Shown: piece by piece, positions 36,049 through 44,579 of the stretch
How the letters are laid out: every line of letters begins with the position of its first letter
How positions within the stretch are numbered: the first letter of the stretch is position 1
Source of the DNA: Acidobacteriota bacterium
Lineage (GTDB): Bacteria > Acidobacteriota > Vicinamibacteria > Vicinamibacterales > UBA2999
Assembly: GCA_947465645.1 (NCBI GenBank)
Contig: CANIBQ010000012.1
Coordinates: 1 to 64,000, forward strand
DNA: 64,000 nt
Reading direction: 5' to 3'
Position numbers and translations under genes: made by a program
Notes under the pieces: model-generated
Told to the model about the DNA's origin: nothing
Database searches by the model: none
Seen by the model: only the letters and a program-made list of their open reading frames with translations

Positions 36049-36076
36049 ATCGTTGCACGCTCGGCGACGATTTTTT
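36049..36076 (+). terminator. Rho-independent-type terminator or attenuator after TonB receptor 4
   Basis: ATCGTTGC pairs with GCGACGAT (one T-G wobble) around a 7-base loop, and a run of six T follows at 36071-36076. It lies 38 bases after the receptor stop and 20 bases before the next start. It should reduce read-through into the hydroxylase genes, giving much receptor and less enzyme if no second promoter exists. Confidence 0.6.
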
Positions 36077-36096
36077 GCGAACCGAGGGGGTGGAAC

Positions 36097-36663
36097 ATGC
36101 AAGAGACAGTCATTGGACGCATCGCGCAGAAGACGGTGAACCAGCCCGCCAGAACCCTGACCTTGACGGTCAACGGACGGCAGCACAGCGTCGTGGCGAC
36201 AGCCGACACGCCCCTTTTGTACCTGCTTCACGACGATCTGGCCTTACGCGGGCCGAGATTCGGCTGCGGACTGGGACAGTGCGGGGCCTGCACGGTGCAC
36301 TTGGATGGAAAACCGATTCGGTCGTGCGTGACGCCGGTCGGCAGTGCCGTCGGACACAAGATCACGACGCTGGAGGGCCTTGCCGACGCGTACAACGGAG
36401 GCAGCGGTCAGGCGTCAGCCTCCACATCCGATGCGACGAAGCTTCACCCGGTGCAGCAGGCGTGGATCGACGAGCAGGTGCCGCAGTGCGGCACCTGCCA
36501 GAACGGATGGATCATGTACTCGGCCCACCTGCTTGAGACCGTCGAGAAACCGACTGCCGGACAGATCCGCGCCGCGCTGAGCGGACTCAAGTGCCGTTGC
36601 GGCTCTCAGGTTGCGATCCTTCGAGCGGTCGAGCGCGCGGCGAAATTGATAGAGGAGGCGTGA
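36097..36663 (+). CDS. 2Fe-2S subunit of molybdenum hydroxylase (IorA-like)
   Basis: This 188-residue protein is preceded by GAGGGGG. The plant-type cluster motif is CGLGQCGACTV...RSC and the second cluster uses CGTCQNGW and CRCGSQ. This matches the small subunit of isoquinoline-1-oxidoreductase-like enzymes. There is no signal sequence; residues 1-20 are polar. A linker of Gly, Ser and Thr (GGSGQASASTSD) sits between the domains. It overlaps the Mo-subunit start by one base (TGATG). The Tat signal of that subunit would have to carry it out. Confidence 0.87.
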   Translation: MQETVIGRIAQKTVNQPARTLTLTVNGRQHSVVATADTPLLYLLHDDLALRGPRFGCGLGQCGACTVHLDGKPIRSCVTPVGSAVGHKITTLEGLADAYNGGSGQASASTSDATKLHPVQQAWIDEQVPQCGTCQNGWIMYSAHLLETVEKPTAGQIRAALSGLKCRCGSQVAILRAVERAAKLIEEA

Positions 36664-38984
36664 TGGGCGCCAACGAGACGGAAGCGGACGATCGCCACAC
36701 GTTCACCCGCCGCGATTTCATCAAGGGCACCGGCGTGCTCGTCGTGGGGTTTACGACTACACGCATGCTTCACCGGGATTCGGTTGAAGCCGCGCAAGGA
36801 GGCATCGCTCCGGACTACCCGACCTATGACCTCGCTTCTGTGGATTCATTCCTGGAGATTCATGGCGATGGATCCGTGCTGGTCAAGATTGGCAAGATCA
36901 ACAACGGGCAGGGAACGCCGACCTCCTGGACGATGATGGTCGCCGAGGAGCTCGATGTGCCGATCGAGCGAGTCGATGTCCGGTTCGGTGACACCGCGGC
37001 GACGCCCGATCAAGGCGGCACAGGCAACTCAAATGGCGTCGCTTCGACGTATGGCCCATTGCGCCAGGCCGCCGCGACTGCGCGACAAGCGTTGTTGAAG
37101 CTCGCGTCGACCAGGCTCGGCCTGCCCGTCGCAGACCTGACGGTCAAAGACGGCATCGTCGCCAGCGCAGCGGGCTCGCCGTCGGTGACCTACGCTCAAT
37201 TGATCGGGGATAGAAGGTTTGATGCCTCGTTCTCAGATACCGCGCCAGTCAAGGAGCCCTCACAGTTCAGGATCATTGGCAAGATGTCGCCCCACCGCCC
37301 GGAGATTGCCCAGATCGTCACGGGTACACTTGAGTACACGCAGGACGTGCGTGTGCCGGGGATGGTACACGCGCGAAGCGTTCGGCCGCCGACGGCAGGC
37401 GCGACGCTCGTCCAGGTCGACGGCTTCGACGGCGGAGATCCCCCTGGCCTGGTCAAAGTCGTTTCGAAGGGCAACTACGTCGCGGTCGTCGCGAAGACGG
37501 AATGGCAGGCAATCCAGGCCGCGCAGCTCTTGAAGGTCACCTGGAAGAAGTCGGCCACACCTCTATTCCCGAACGGCGAAGAGGCAATGTACGACTACCT
37601 CGCGGCGACGCCTCCGCAAGCCGTGGCAACCCCGCTCAACGTCGGCGACGTCGATGCCGCGCTCGCATCCGCCACGCAGACAATCGTGGCCACCTACAAG
37701 TCCGCTTTCCAGACACCCGCCTCGATGACCCCCGGGTGCTGTGTCGCGGACGTGAAGGATGGCGGCGCGACGATCTGGTTCGGTGGACAGAAACCGTACC
37801 GCGTGCGTCTCGCCGTCGCAGACCTGCTCGGCATTCCGAGCGCGAAGGTACGGGTGATTTTCCATCAGGGTGCCGGCGCGTACGGCACCAACGACACCGA
37901 CGACGTCGCCGCCGAAGCGGCGTGGATCTCGCAGCAGGTTGGCCAGCCGGTCCGCGTTCAGTGGATGCGAAGCGAGGGCACCGCGTGGGGTCCGAAGGGT
38001 CCGCCTCACCTGACCAGGATGCGCGCGGGGATCGACGCGAAGGGCACCGTGATCGCCTGGGACTATGACGGACGAATGCTGAGCGGCCAGCAACGGGCCG
38101 CTGGCGCCCTCATCGCCGGCGACACGCTGATCGGTCAGGCGATGGGCTACGAGCCGCTCAACGCAAGCGAGCATGGGAGTCCGTCCGATCGCTACAGCTT
38201 CGCGAACAAGCGTCGCGTCTCGAACGTCATCCCGTCGAAGTGGGCATACCAGACCGGGCTGCGGACGGCGCATTTCCGCGATCCGAACGGTCCCCAGGTG
38301 ACATTCGCGAGCGAGCAGTTCGTTGACGAGGTCGCCGCGGCCTTGAAGCAGGACCCGATCGCCTTTCGCCTCGCCTATCTGGATCCGACGGTCGCCGCGC
38401 GGGATATCGACATCATCGAGCAGGTCGGGAAAGCGGCGGGTTGGATTTCGCGGCCCTCGCCGAACGTCGGCAGCGCCACGGCGCCGATCGTCAGCGGCCG
38501 CGGCTTCGCGTACCATCCGCGGGGTGGAACGTACGTAGGCATCGTCGCTGAGGTCTCGGTCGACCGGAGGACGGGCCAGGTTCGGGTAACAAAGTTCACG
38601 ATCGGCCACGACTGTGGTCTCGTCGTGCACCCCAAGAACGTCGTGAACTGCGTCGAGGCCAACTTGATGCAGTCGATGAGCCGTGCCCTCTACGAGCGCG
38701 TGAACTTCGACTCCGAAACCGTCAAGGCGGTGGATTGGGTGACGTACCCGGTGATCGATATCAGAGACGTCCCGGAGGTAAAGGTCGTGCTCATCAACGC
38801 TGATGGCAGAGGCCCGAACGGCACGTTCATTCCGCCAACCGGCGTGGGAGAGGCGGCGACGAAGCCGACGGCTGCCGCGATCGGAAACGCAATCTTCGAC
38901 GCAACCGGTGTCCGGATGCGGCGCCAGCCGCTGACTCCGCAGACGGTGCTGGCTGCGCTCAAAGCTGCTGGAAGGGCGCTTTAG
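36663..38984 (+). CDS. Tat-exported molybdenum subunit (IorB-like aldehyde oxidase family)
   Basis: The product has 773 residues from ATG 36663, whose A is the last base of the upstream TGA. It opens with a twin-arginine signal (FTRRDFIKGTGVLVVGF). IorB-type features are a duplicated cofactor-domain arrangement, NNGQGTPTSWTMMVAEELDV, QGAGAYGTNDTDDVAAEAAW and the C-terminal GVGEAATKPTAAAIGNAIFDATG, where GE holds the catalytic Glu. It would hydroxylate an N-heterocycle or aldehyde in the periplasm, electrons passing through the 2Fe-2S subunit to a cytochrome; no FAD subunit is encoded here. The canonical Mo-pterin contact motif QGQG is not obvious. Confidence 0.86.
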   Translation: MGANETEADDRHTFTRRDFIKGTGVLVVGFTTTRMLHRDSVEAAQGGIAPDYPTYDLASVDSFLEIHGDGSVLVKIGKINNGQGTPTSWTMMVAEELDVPIERVDVRFGDTAATPDQGGTGNSNGVASTYGPLRQAAATARQALLKLASTRLGLPVADLTVKDGIVASAAGSPSVTYAQLIGDRRFDASFSDTAPVKEPSQFRIIGKMSPHRPEIAQIVTGTLEYTQDVRVPGMVHARSVRPPTAGATLVQVDGFDGGDPPGLVKVVSKGNYVAVVAKTEWQAIQAAQLLKVTWKKSATPLFPNGEEAMYDYLAATPPQAVATPLNVGDVDAALASATQTIVATYKSAFQTPASMTPGCCVADVKDGGATIWFGGQKPYRVRLAVADLLGIPSAKVRVIFHQGAGAYGTNDTDDVAAEAAWISQQVGQPVRVQWMRSEGTAWGPKGPPHLTRMRAGIDAKGTVIAWDYDGRMLSGQQRAAGALIAGDTLIGQAMGYEPLNASEHGSPSDRYSFANKRRVSNVIPSKWAYQTGLRTAHFRDPNGPQVTFASEQFVDEVAAALKQDPIAFRLAYLDPTVAARDIDIIEQVGKAAGWISRPSPNVGSATAPIVSGRGFAYHPRGGTYVGIVAEVSVDRRTGQVRVTKFTIGHDCGLVVHPKNVVNCVEANLMQSMSRALYERVNFDSETVKAVDWVTYPVIDIRDVPEVKVVLINADGRGPNGTFIPPTGVGEAATKPTAAAIGNAIFDATGVRMRRQPLTPQTVLAALKAAGRAL

Positions 38985-39042
38985 GGGCGAGACCGAGCGC
39001 AGTCCGACCTAGATGGGCGGCGGGGCGATCGGTGGGAGCGTG

Positions 39043-39114
39043 GCCATGGCGTCAGTGCCGTCGCACCGACGCCATGGCATTCTCGGAGGGCGGGTCCCGC
39101 GAAGCGGATCCGCC
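39043..39114. terminator. Two hairpins between convergent genes
   Basis: GCCATGGCGTC (39043-39053) is perfectly complementary to GACGCCATGGC (39068-39078), and the spacer contains a further GTGC/GCAC pairing. A second stem pairs GGCGGGTCC (39089-39097) with GGATCCGCC (39106-39114), with one T-G/A-C change. No T-tract follows either. They lie between the stops of the IorB-like gene and TonB receptor 5 and probably block read-through in both directions. Confidence 0.55.
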
Positions 39115-39122
39115 GCGGCGAG

Positions 39123-42044
39123 TTAGAAATCGACCTGGAGGACGAGCTTCACGAACCGCGCGTTGAGGATGCTTTGCGGCCGCTGCCAGGTTGCGAACGC
39201 GGGGCTGACCGTGAGCACCGGGCTCGAGTTGAAGACGTTATATACGTCGATGCTCGGCGTGGCGCGCAGCCGGCCGACGGTCACGGCCTTGCCGAAGCGC
39301 ACATCGAGCTGGTTGACGCGTTGGCCCTGCATCGTGCCCGGCTCAATGAGCGGCACCGTCACGTTGGCCACACCACCCGAGAGACTGCGGCCGAGCGAAG
39401 GAGCCACGATCGCGTTGGTCGCCACGTAGTTGGCGAGGATCGCCGATCCCGGCAGGCTCTGGATCGTCGCGCTCATCTGCACGCCGATCCGCGGGATCAT
39501 GTACATCGTCATGAACTTCACCTGCGTGGCGAAGGCTTCCTGAACGTGGCAGTTCGGCGCGCCCAGCGGGTTCAGCTCCGGAAGCGCAGCCAGGACCTCG
39601 CAGTTGTCGGTGGTGCGCCGTCCCGTGCTCATGCCTCCCTGAAACGACAGCCCATTGGCTGGACGTGCGTTGATGGTGAGGTCCATGCCATTCCAGACGT
39701 CGCTCTGGCTGCCGTAGTTCTCCGCAAACGTGACCAGGCCGCTGGCCGGCCTGCCGAACGCGGACGGCTTCAGGTTGTAGAGGCCCGGGATGACGTAACC
39801 GCCGCCGCCGGGGAGCCGGGGATCGGACGGCGCCGTGATGCTGAAGGTATCGAAATCGGCGGCGCTGATCGCGCGATCGTCGGTCACGACGAAATTGCCG
39901 AACGAGGTCCTGAAGTAGCTGACGTCCATCGAGATCCGGGGGAAGAGCTCGTGCTGGATGCCCGCTGAGAACTGCCAGTTGTAGTCACGCTTGCCCCAGC
40001 CGCTGAGCGTGTCCGGATCGTAGGAGACGCCCGGCCGGGAGCTGCCGAAGTCCTGGTTGTCCATCGCCCCGCACTCACCGTTGGCGGCCGGGTTGGTGAG
40101 GGTGCAGTCGGGCACGAAGTTTCGGTTCGCGTCGTTCCACGACCGGTTGGTCGTCAGGACGAGGCGCTGCACCGGTGCCATCAAGTGGCCGAAGGTGCCG
40201 CGGGTGGTAATCGACGTCATGTACTTGTTGAGGCTGGCCTTCAGCGCCGTCTTGCCGTTGCCGAAGACGTCGAACGCGGCGCCGGCGCGCGGCGAGATGT
40301 CGTGCACGCGAATGCCGTCGAGCGAGGGGACGACCGCGTTCCGGTTCGGGACGAAATCGCCGACGCCGAGCGCGACCTCCGGGAACGAGTTGTGGGCGTA
40401 GTCGTAGCGCAACCCGGCATTCAGCGTGAGCCGGTTCAGCGTCCACCGATCCTGCACGAACAACCCGTGGTCGGCGTCGATGCTGGTGAGCCAGCGGAAC
40501 GGCGTCGCGGTCAGCGTCAGCCGGTTCGGCACTCCGTTGTTGAACCGGAAATCCATCGGCGAATCGACGCTGTAGTTCAACTCGTTGGCCCGGTAGGTCG
40601 CATAGGTGAAGCCGACCTTCATGGCGTGGGCACCGGTGATGTACGACGCCGCGACCCGGTACTGAAACACCCAGGAATCCACCTGCCGGACGATTTCCGA
40701 CGCGCGGACGCCGCGGTAGCTGAGACCGGTTGACTGCTCGGTCACGCCGTTGAGCTTCTGCGCCTTCTCCGGCGGACGATAGACGTCGGAATTGTGGTGC
40801 AGGGCGTTGGCCTCGAGCAGCAGGCGATTGTTCACGGGCGACGTCCAGTCGGCCGAAGTGACGTTCTTGATCGTCGTCACATGCTCGGCGGTCGCTTCCG
40901 GCGCGATGGTCGCCGTCGCCGTCCTCGCGCACTCACACCGGCTGGTGTAGTCGTACGCCCCCGCGAACTTGTTCCTTGCGGTCGCCTGCCAGGTGACGCG
41001 GCCGATGCCGTTGCGGCCGATGTCTTCCTTGGTCCACGGATCGCGGCTGGTATCGGGCTCATAGGTCCAGGCGTTCGGGTTGCCGGCGTTCTTGTTGAAG
41101 AACATCGGCACGAACTTCACGACGCCGGCGCTGCGGGCCGTCCCGTAGAACCAGACGCGGTCCCGCACGAGCGGTCCGCCGAAGTCCGGGTTGAAGTCCC
41201 AGTACGTCTTCAGCGCGTCGGGTGTGCGCAGACCCGCGTCTTTGAGTTTCTGCGTCAGGTTGTTGCTCTGCAGCGATCCGTTCGCGAAGCTGGCGTACAC
41301 GGAGCCGCGGAAAGTGTTGCCGCCTTCACGCGGCACGAGGTTGATGCGGACGCCGCCTTCCTTCTGTTCCGCGGAAATCCCCGCGGTGTCAACCGTGACC
41401 TCCTGGTAGGCGCCGACGTTGAACGTGCCGGTGGCGCCGCCGCCAAATGGGGAATGGGTGCCGATGCCGTTCACGAACATGCGCGTCGCGGTGACGCCAT
41501 AGGCACTCACACCGCTGCGGCCGTGGCCATCGAGGCCGCCGACGTCCTGCGACTCGGACGTGACGCCCGGCAGCATGGCCGCAAGGCTCACGGTGGTGCG
41601 GCCGGTCGGCAGCGCATCGAGCACTTCCTCGGACAGCACCCGCTGCCGCGTGGTGCTCTGGACGTCCACGATCGGCGTCTCGCCGGTCACGGTGATCGTC
41701 TCTTCCAGCGACCCGACGCGGAGCTCCGCGTTGACCGACGCGATGAACGTCCCCGCGAGCATCACGCCTTCGCGCCTGACGGTGCCGAAGCCTGGAATCG
41801 AAAACGTGACGACGTAATCGCCCGGCCGCAGGTTTTCGATGCGGTACTGGCCGGTGCCGTCGGTCGTGACCGACCGAACGCGTTCGATGAGCGCCGGGCT
41901 CGACGCCTCGACGGTGACGCCGGGAAGAACGGCGCCGGATGTGTCCCGGACGACGCCCGTGATTGACGCCTGCGCAAACAGTGCGGAGGGAGCCAGGATG
42001 AGCGATGCAAACACGAGCAGCGCGAGCCGTGCATGTCGATGCAT
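39123..42044 (-). CDS. TonB-dependent receptor 5, Oar-like
   Basis: The start at ATG 42044 has AGGAG eight bases upstream and leads into a signal peptide (ALFAQ). The open frame extends 85 codons further but contains the promoter and no signal. The product has 973 residues, the shortest of the six: carboxypeptidase-regulatory domain (ASITGVVRDTSGAVLPG), plug entry LEETITVTGETPIVDV, barrel ending VLQVDF. It diverges from the cytochrome-monooxygenase gene at 42215, and both have recognisable promoters in the 170 bases between them, so they probably act together. Confidence 0.88.
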   Translation of the reverse strand: MHRHARLALLVFASLILAPSALFAQASITGVVRDTSGAVLPGVTVEASSPALIERVRSVTTDGTGQYRIENLRPGDYVVTFSIPGFGTVRREGVMLAGTFIASVNAELRVGSLEETITVTGETPIVDVQSTTRQRVLSEEVLDALPTGRTTVSLAAMLPGVTSESQDVGGLDGHGRSGVSAYGVTATRMFVNGIGTHSPFGGGATGTFNVGAYQEVTVDTAGISAEQKEGGVRINLVPREGGNTFRGSVYASFANGSLQSNNLTQKLKDAGLRTPDALKTYWDFNPDFGGPLVRDRVWFYGTARSAGVVKFVPMFFNKNAGNPNAWTYEPDTSRDPWTKEDIGRNGIGRVTWQATARNKFAGAYDYTSRCECARTATATIAPEATAEHVTTIKNVTSADWTSPVNNRLLLEANALHHNSDVYRPPEKAQKLNGVTEQSTGLSYRGVRASEIVRQVDSWVFQYRVAASYITGAHAMKVGFTYATYRANELNYSVDSPMDFRFNNGVPNRLTLTATPFRWLTSIDADHGLFVQDRWTLNRLTLNAGLRYDYAHNSFPEVALGVGDFVPNRNAVVPSLDGIRVHDISPRAGAAFDVFGNGKTALKASLNKYMTSITTRGTFGHLMAPVQRLVLTTNRSWNDANRNFVPDCTLTNPAANGECGAMDNQDFGSSRPGVSYDPDTLSGWGKRDYNWQFSAGIQHELFPRISMDVSYFRTSFGNFVVTDDRAISAADFDTFSITAPSDPRLPGGGGYVIPGLYNLKPSAFGRPASGLVTFAENYGSQSDVWNGMDLTINARPANGLSFQGGMSTGRRTTDNCEVLAALPELNPLGAPNCHVQEAFATQVKFMTMYMIPRIGVQMSATIQSLPGSAILANYVATNAIVAPSLGRSLSGGVANVTVPLIEPGTMQGQRVNQLDVRFGKAVTVGRLRATPSIDVYNVFNSSPVLTVSPAFATWQRPQSILNARFVKLVLQVDF

Positions 42045-42102
42045 GGGGGAAACTCCTATGAACCGGATGGGTCGGTCTCGGGGGGCGTTGGTTGCGGGGG
42101 AC

Positions 42103-42130
42103 ATTACGGGACCGCTCCAATTGAAGTCAA
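42103..42130 (-). promoter_or_regulatory. Candidate promoter of TonB receptor 5
   Basis: On the minus strand TTGACT (42130-42125) is followed after 16 bases by CGTAAT (42108-42103). The receptor start lies about 58 bases downstream. The -10 is only moderate. Confidence 0.4.
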
Positions 42131-42147
42131 GCAGAAACGCCTTCTTC

Positions 42148-42176
42148 TTGACGATTCCGGATGCCTCCTGTATAAG
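42148..42176 (+). promoter_or_regulatory. Sigma-70-type promoter of cytochrome-monooxygenase 3
   Basis: TTGACG (42148-42153), 17 bases, TATAAG (42171-42176). The expected transcription start is near 42183, leaving a leader of about 32 bases with AAAGGGG before the ATG at 42215. This is one of the two best promoter matches seen in the window. Confidence 0.6.
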
Positions 42177-42214
42177 CCGTGGGGACCTTCCCGACGCCTC
42201 TGAAAGGGGTTCGC

Positions 42215-43591
42215 ATGCGCTGTCTGTTGGCGGCTTCGTTCGCTCTGCTCGTGTCGGCGGTCGCGGCTCCCGCAGCCGCACAGTCACCTTCCTCGCCACC
42301 AGTCACCTTCGCGAAACACGTCGCGCCGATCCTGCAGAACAAGTGTCAGTCCTGCCATCGGAAAGACACGTTCGCGCCGATGTCGCTGGTGACCTTCGAG
42401 GAAGTGCGCCCGTGGGCGCGGTCGATCAAGGCGAAGGTCGTCGCCCGCGAGATGCCTCCGTTCTACATCGACAGGAACGTCGGCATCCAGCACTTCAGCA
42501 ACGACGCCTCGTTGAGCGACAAGGAAATCGACACCATCGTGAAATGGGTGGACAGCGGTGCCCCGTTAGGCAATCCCGCCGACATGCCGGCGCCGCGCGT
42601 CTTCGCCAACGAGCGAAGCTGGCAGTTTGGCAAGTACGGCGAGCCCGACATGGTGCTCAACCTGCCGCAGGACTACATGATGCCGACGTCCGGTCCGGAT
42701 CACTGGCCGAACATCCTGGTCGATCCGGGTCTGACCGAGGATCGCTACCTGGCCGGCGTCCAGATCATTCCGACCAAGGGCTACACGTTGATCCACCACA
42801 TTCGCTCGGGCCTGGTCGCGCCTCCGAGCGCAGCGGGCGCCGTGAGCGAGGGCGACGAAGGCATGGGGCGGTTCCTCAACGAGTACGCGATCGGCAAGGG
42901 CGCCGATCTCTTCCCCGAGGATTCGGGGCGCCTGCTCAAGGCGGGCACCAAGGTCAGCGTGTCGCTGCACCTGCACCCCGTCTACGGTGAAGCGGCGACC
43001 GGGGCCAAGCACACGCCGGTGAACATCGCCCTGGCCCTGAAGTTTCACCCGAAGGGCTTCAAGCCGAAGCACGTGGTGATTTCCGACAGCGGCAAGTATC
43101 CCGGCATCGACATCCGTCCGGGCGACCCCAATGCGCGGGTGGACGGGTACTACATCCTGGACAAACCGACGCGGCTGCTCTCGTGGCAGCCCCACATGCA
43201 CAACCGCGGCAAGGCCTCGTGCATCCTCGCGATCATTCCGATGCTCGATGCGGCCTCGACCGACGGCCTCACCTCGGGGCAGCCCGGGTTCGAGACGATC
43301 AATTGTGCGAAGTTCACGTTCAACTGGCATCTGAATTACATCTACGCCGACGACGCCGCCCCGCTCCTGCCGGCTGGCACGATGCTGCACACCATCCAGT
43401 GGTTCGACAACAGCGCCGCGCAGAAGACCAACACCGATCCATCGGCGCAGGTGACGCGCGGCAATCGAACGATCGACGAGATGTCGGGCGGATGGCTCAG
43501 CTTCTATGAGATGTCCGAGGCGGACTACGCGCAGGAGCTCGCCGACCGTGGCGCCAAGCGGTACAGCGTGCCCACGGCACGATCCAAGTAA
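42215..43591 (+). CDS. Cytochrome c-PHM-like copper monooxygenase fusion (copy 3)
   Basis: The start is at ATG 42215, after AAAGGGG and downstream of the promoter's expected start site; the ATG at 42179 would overlap the transcription start. The product has 458 residues with a signal peptide (to PAAAQ). Heme motif CQSCH is at 44-48. PHM-order copper ligands are His194-His195 (LIHHIRSG), His252 or His254 (SLHLHPVYG), His327 and His329 (PHMHNRGK) and Met423 (IDEMSGG). It is collinear with the copy at 10270-11628. The stop shares its last base with the ATG of the secreted partner gene (TAATG). A short insertion (EAATGAKHTP) follows the third His motif compared with copy 2. Confidence 0.8.
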   Translation: MRCLLAASFALLVSAVAAPAAAQSPSSPPVTFAKHVAPILQNKCQSCHRKDTFAPMSLVTFEEVRPWARSIKAKVVAREMPPFYIDRNVGIQHFSNDASLSDKEIDTIVKWVDSGAPLGNPADMPAPRVFANERSWQFGKYGEPDMVLNLPQDYMMPTSGPDHWPNILVDPGLTEDRYLAGVQIIPTKGYTLIHHIRSGLVAPPSAAGAVSEGDEGMGRFLNEYAIGKGADLFPEDSGRLLKAGTKVSVSLHLHPVYGEAATGAKHTPVNIALALKFHPKGFKPKHVVISDSGKYPGIDIRPGDPNARVDGYYILDKPTRLLSWQPHMHNRGKASCILAIIPMLDAASTDGLTSGQPGFETINCAKFTFNWHLNYIYADDAAPLLPAGTMLHTIQWFDNSAAQKTNTDPSAQVTRGNRTIDEMSGGWLSFYEMSEADYAQELADRGAKRYSVPTARSK

Positions 43592-44511
43592 TGGGCGCGA
43601 CACCGCATCGAGCGTGGACGGCGACGGTCGTCGCCGTCATTTTTCTGGGATCCGCGGCCCTGTTTCTCGGATCCGCTACCGCGGCGGCGCAGTTCGTTGA
43701 GCACTCGCCTTTCGGCTTCGACCGTGGGCAGGACGTCGGCCCGACGTTCGACGGCTGGGCGCGCAACGCCGACGGCACCTACAGTCTCTATTTCGGCTAC
43801 TTGAACCGGAACGCGGCCGAGGAGCTCTACATTCCGATCGGCCCTGACAACACGATCGAGCCCGGCGGCGACCGCGGTCAGCCGACGTACTTCTATCCCG
43901 CAGGGTCGCACGAGCCCGCGGGGCTGTCCGACCGCGACGTCACCGGGCGCCGCCGCTGGTGGGTGTTCAGGGTGGATGTGCCCAGTACCTGGACCGAAAA
44001 GGATCGGCTGACCTGGACGCTGAAGTCGCGCGGCAAGACCAATCGCGCGACGGCGTGGCTGCAGGCCGAGTATGAGGTGAATGCCGACTTCATCCGGGAG
44101 AATGCGGCCGACGGCCACCTGTTCAGCAGCGCCGACTTCGAAGAGGGCAATCAGCCGCCTGCCGGCACGATTGCGGGCGGCGGGACCGTGACTCTACCGG
44201 GCGCGGCGATGCTGACGTTCAACGCCACCGACGACGGCCGGCCGAAGGCAGCCGCGCAGCCGGCCGCACGCCGTCGCCCGGCGCAGGCACTGCGTGTGCG
44301 GTGGACCACCTACCGCGGCCCCGCGCGCGTCACGTTCGATCCCGAGACCGCGGGCTCCCTTGAGGGGACCGCCGCCAAGTTCGCCACCAAGGCGACCTTC
44401 TCGGCGCCCGGCACCTATCGCCTGAGAGCGATTGCCAGCGACGGCCTGCTCTACTCCACCCACGACGTGGACGTCACGGTGAATCCGGCGGCCGGCACGG
44501 CTTCACGGTAG
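43591..44511 (+). CDS. Secreted beta-rich protein, partner of the cytochrome-monooxygenase (copy 2)
   Basis: This 306-residue protein has a signal peptide (TAAAQ). It matches the protein at 9407-10273 along its length: FDRGQDVGPTFDGWARNADG, YFGYLNRNAAEELYIPIGPDN, DRGQPTYFYP, and the terminal FSAPGTYRLRAIASDGLLYS. This copy has an extra insertion after the shared YFYP (about 20 residues, AGSHEPAGLSDRDVTG) and ends with an Ala/Thr-rich tail. The C-terminal 100 residues look like an Ig-like fold. Its constant position after a cytochrome-monooxygenase argues for a joint function. Confidence 0.78.
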   Translation: MGATPHRAWTATVVAVIFLGSAALFLGSATAAAQFVEHSPFGFDRGQDVGPTFDGWARNADGTYSLYFGYLNRNAAEELYIPIGPDNTIEPGGDRGQPTYFYPAGSHEPAGLSDRDVTGRRRWWVFRVDVPSTWTEKDRLTWTLKSRGKTNRATAWLQAEYEVNADFIRENAADGHLFSSADFEEGNQPPAGTIAGGGTVTLPGAAMLTFNATDDGRPKAAAQPAARRRPAQALRVRWTTYRGPARVTFDPETAGSLEGTAAKFATKATFSAPGTYRLRAIASDGLLYSTHDVDVTVNPAAGTASR

Positions 44512-44519
44512 CTTCATTC

Positions 44520-44563
44520 GGGACGTTCGGGTCGTTCGGACGTTCCGAACGCCCGAACGATCT
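44520..44563 (+). repeat. CGAACG repeat cluster 1
   Basis: This intergenic stretch of GTTCGG and CGAACG units forms an imperfect inverted repeat: GTTCGGGTCGTTCGGA against TCCGAACGCCCGAAC with a one-base bulge. The core CGAACGCCCGAACGATC (44546-44562) recurs exactly at 50884 and 62626 and with one change at 49828. Confidence 0.7.
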
Positions 44564-44565
44564 GG

Positions 44566-44571
44566 CATAAT
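44566..44571 (+). promoter_or_regulatory. Candidate -10 element giving a leaderless transcript
   Basis: CATAAT, preceded by TGG, ends nine bases before the ATG at 44580. There is no Shine-Dalgarno in between, so transcription would begin at or next to the start codon. The -35 region falls within the CGAACG repeat and is not consensus. Confidence 0.35.
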
Positions 44572-44579
44572 CTGCGGCT

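Noticed and set aside
42045..42299. 85-codon N-terminal extension of TonB receptor 5
   Set aside because: It crosses two promoters and the next gene's start, and contains no signal sequence.
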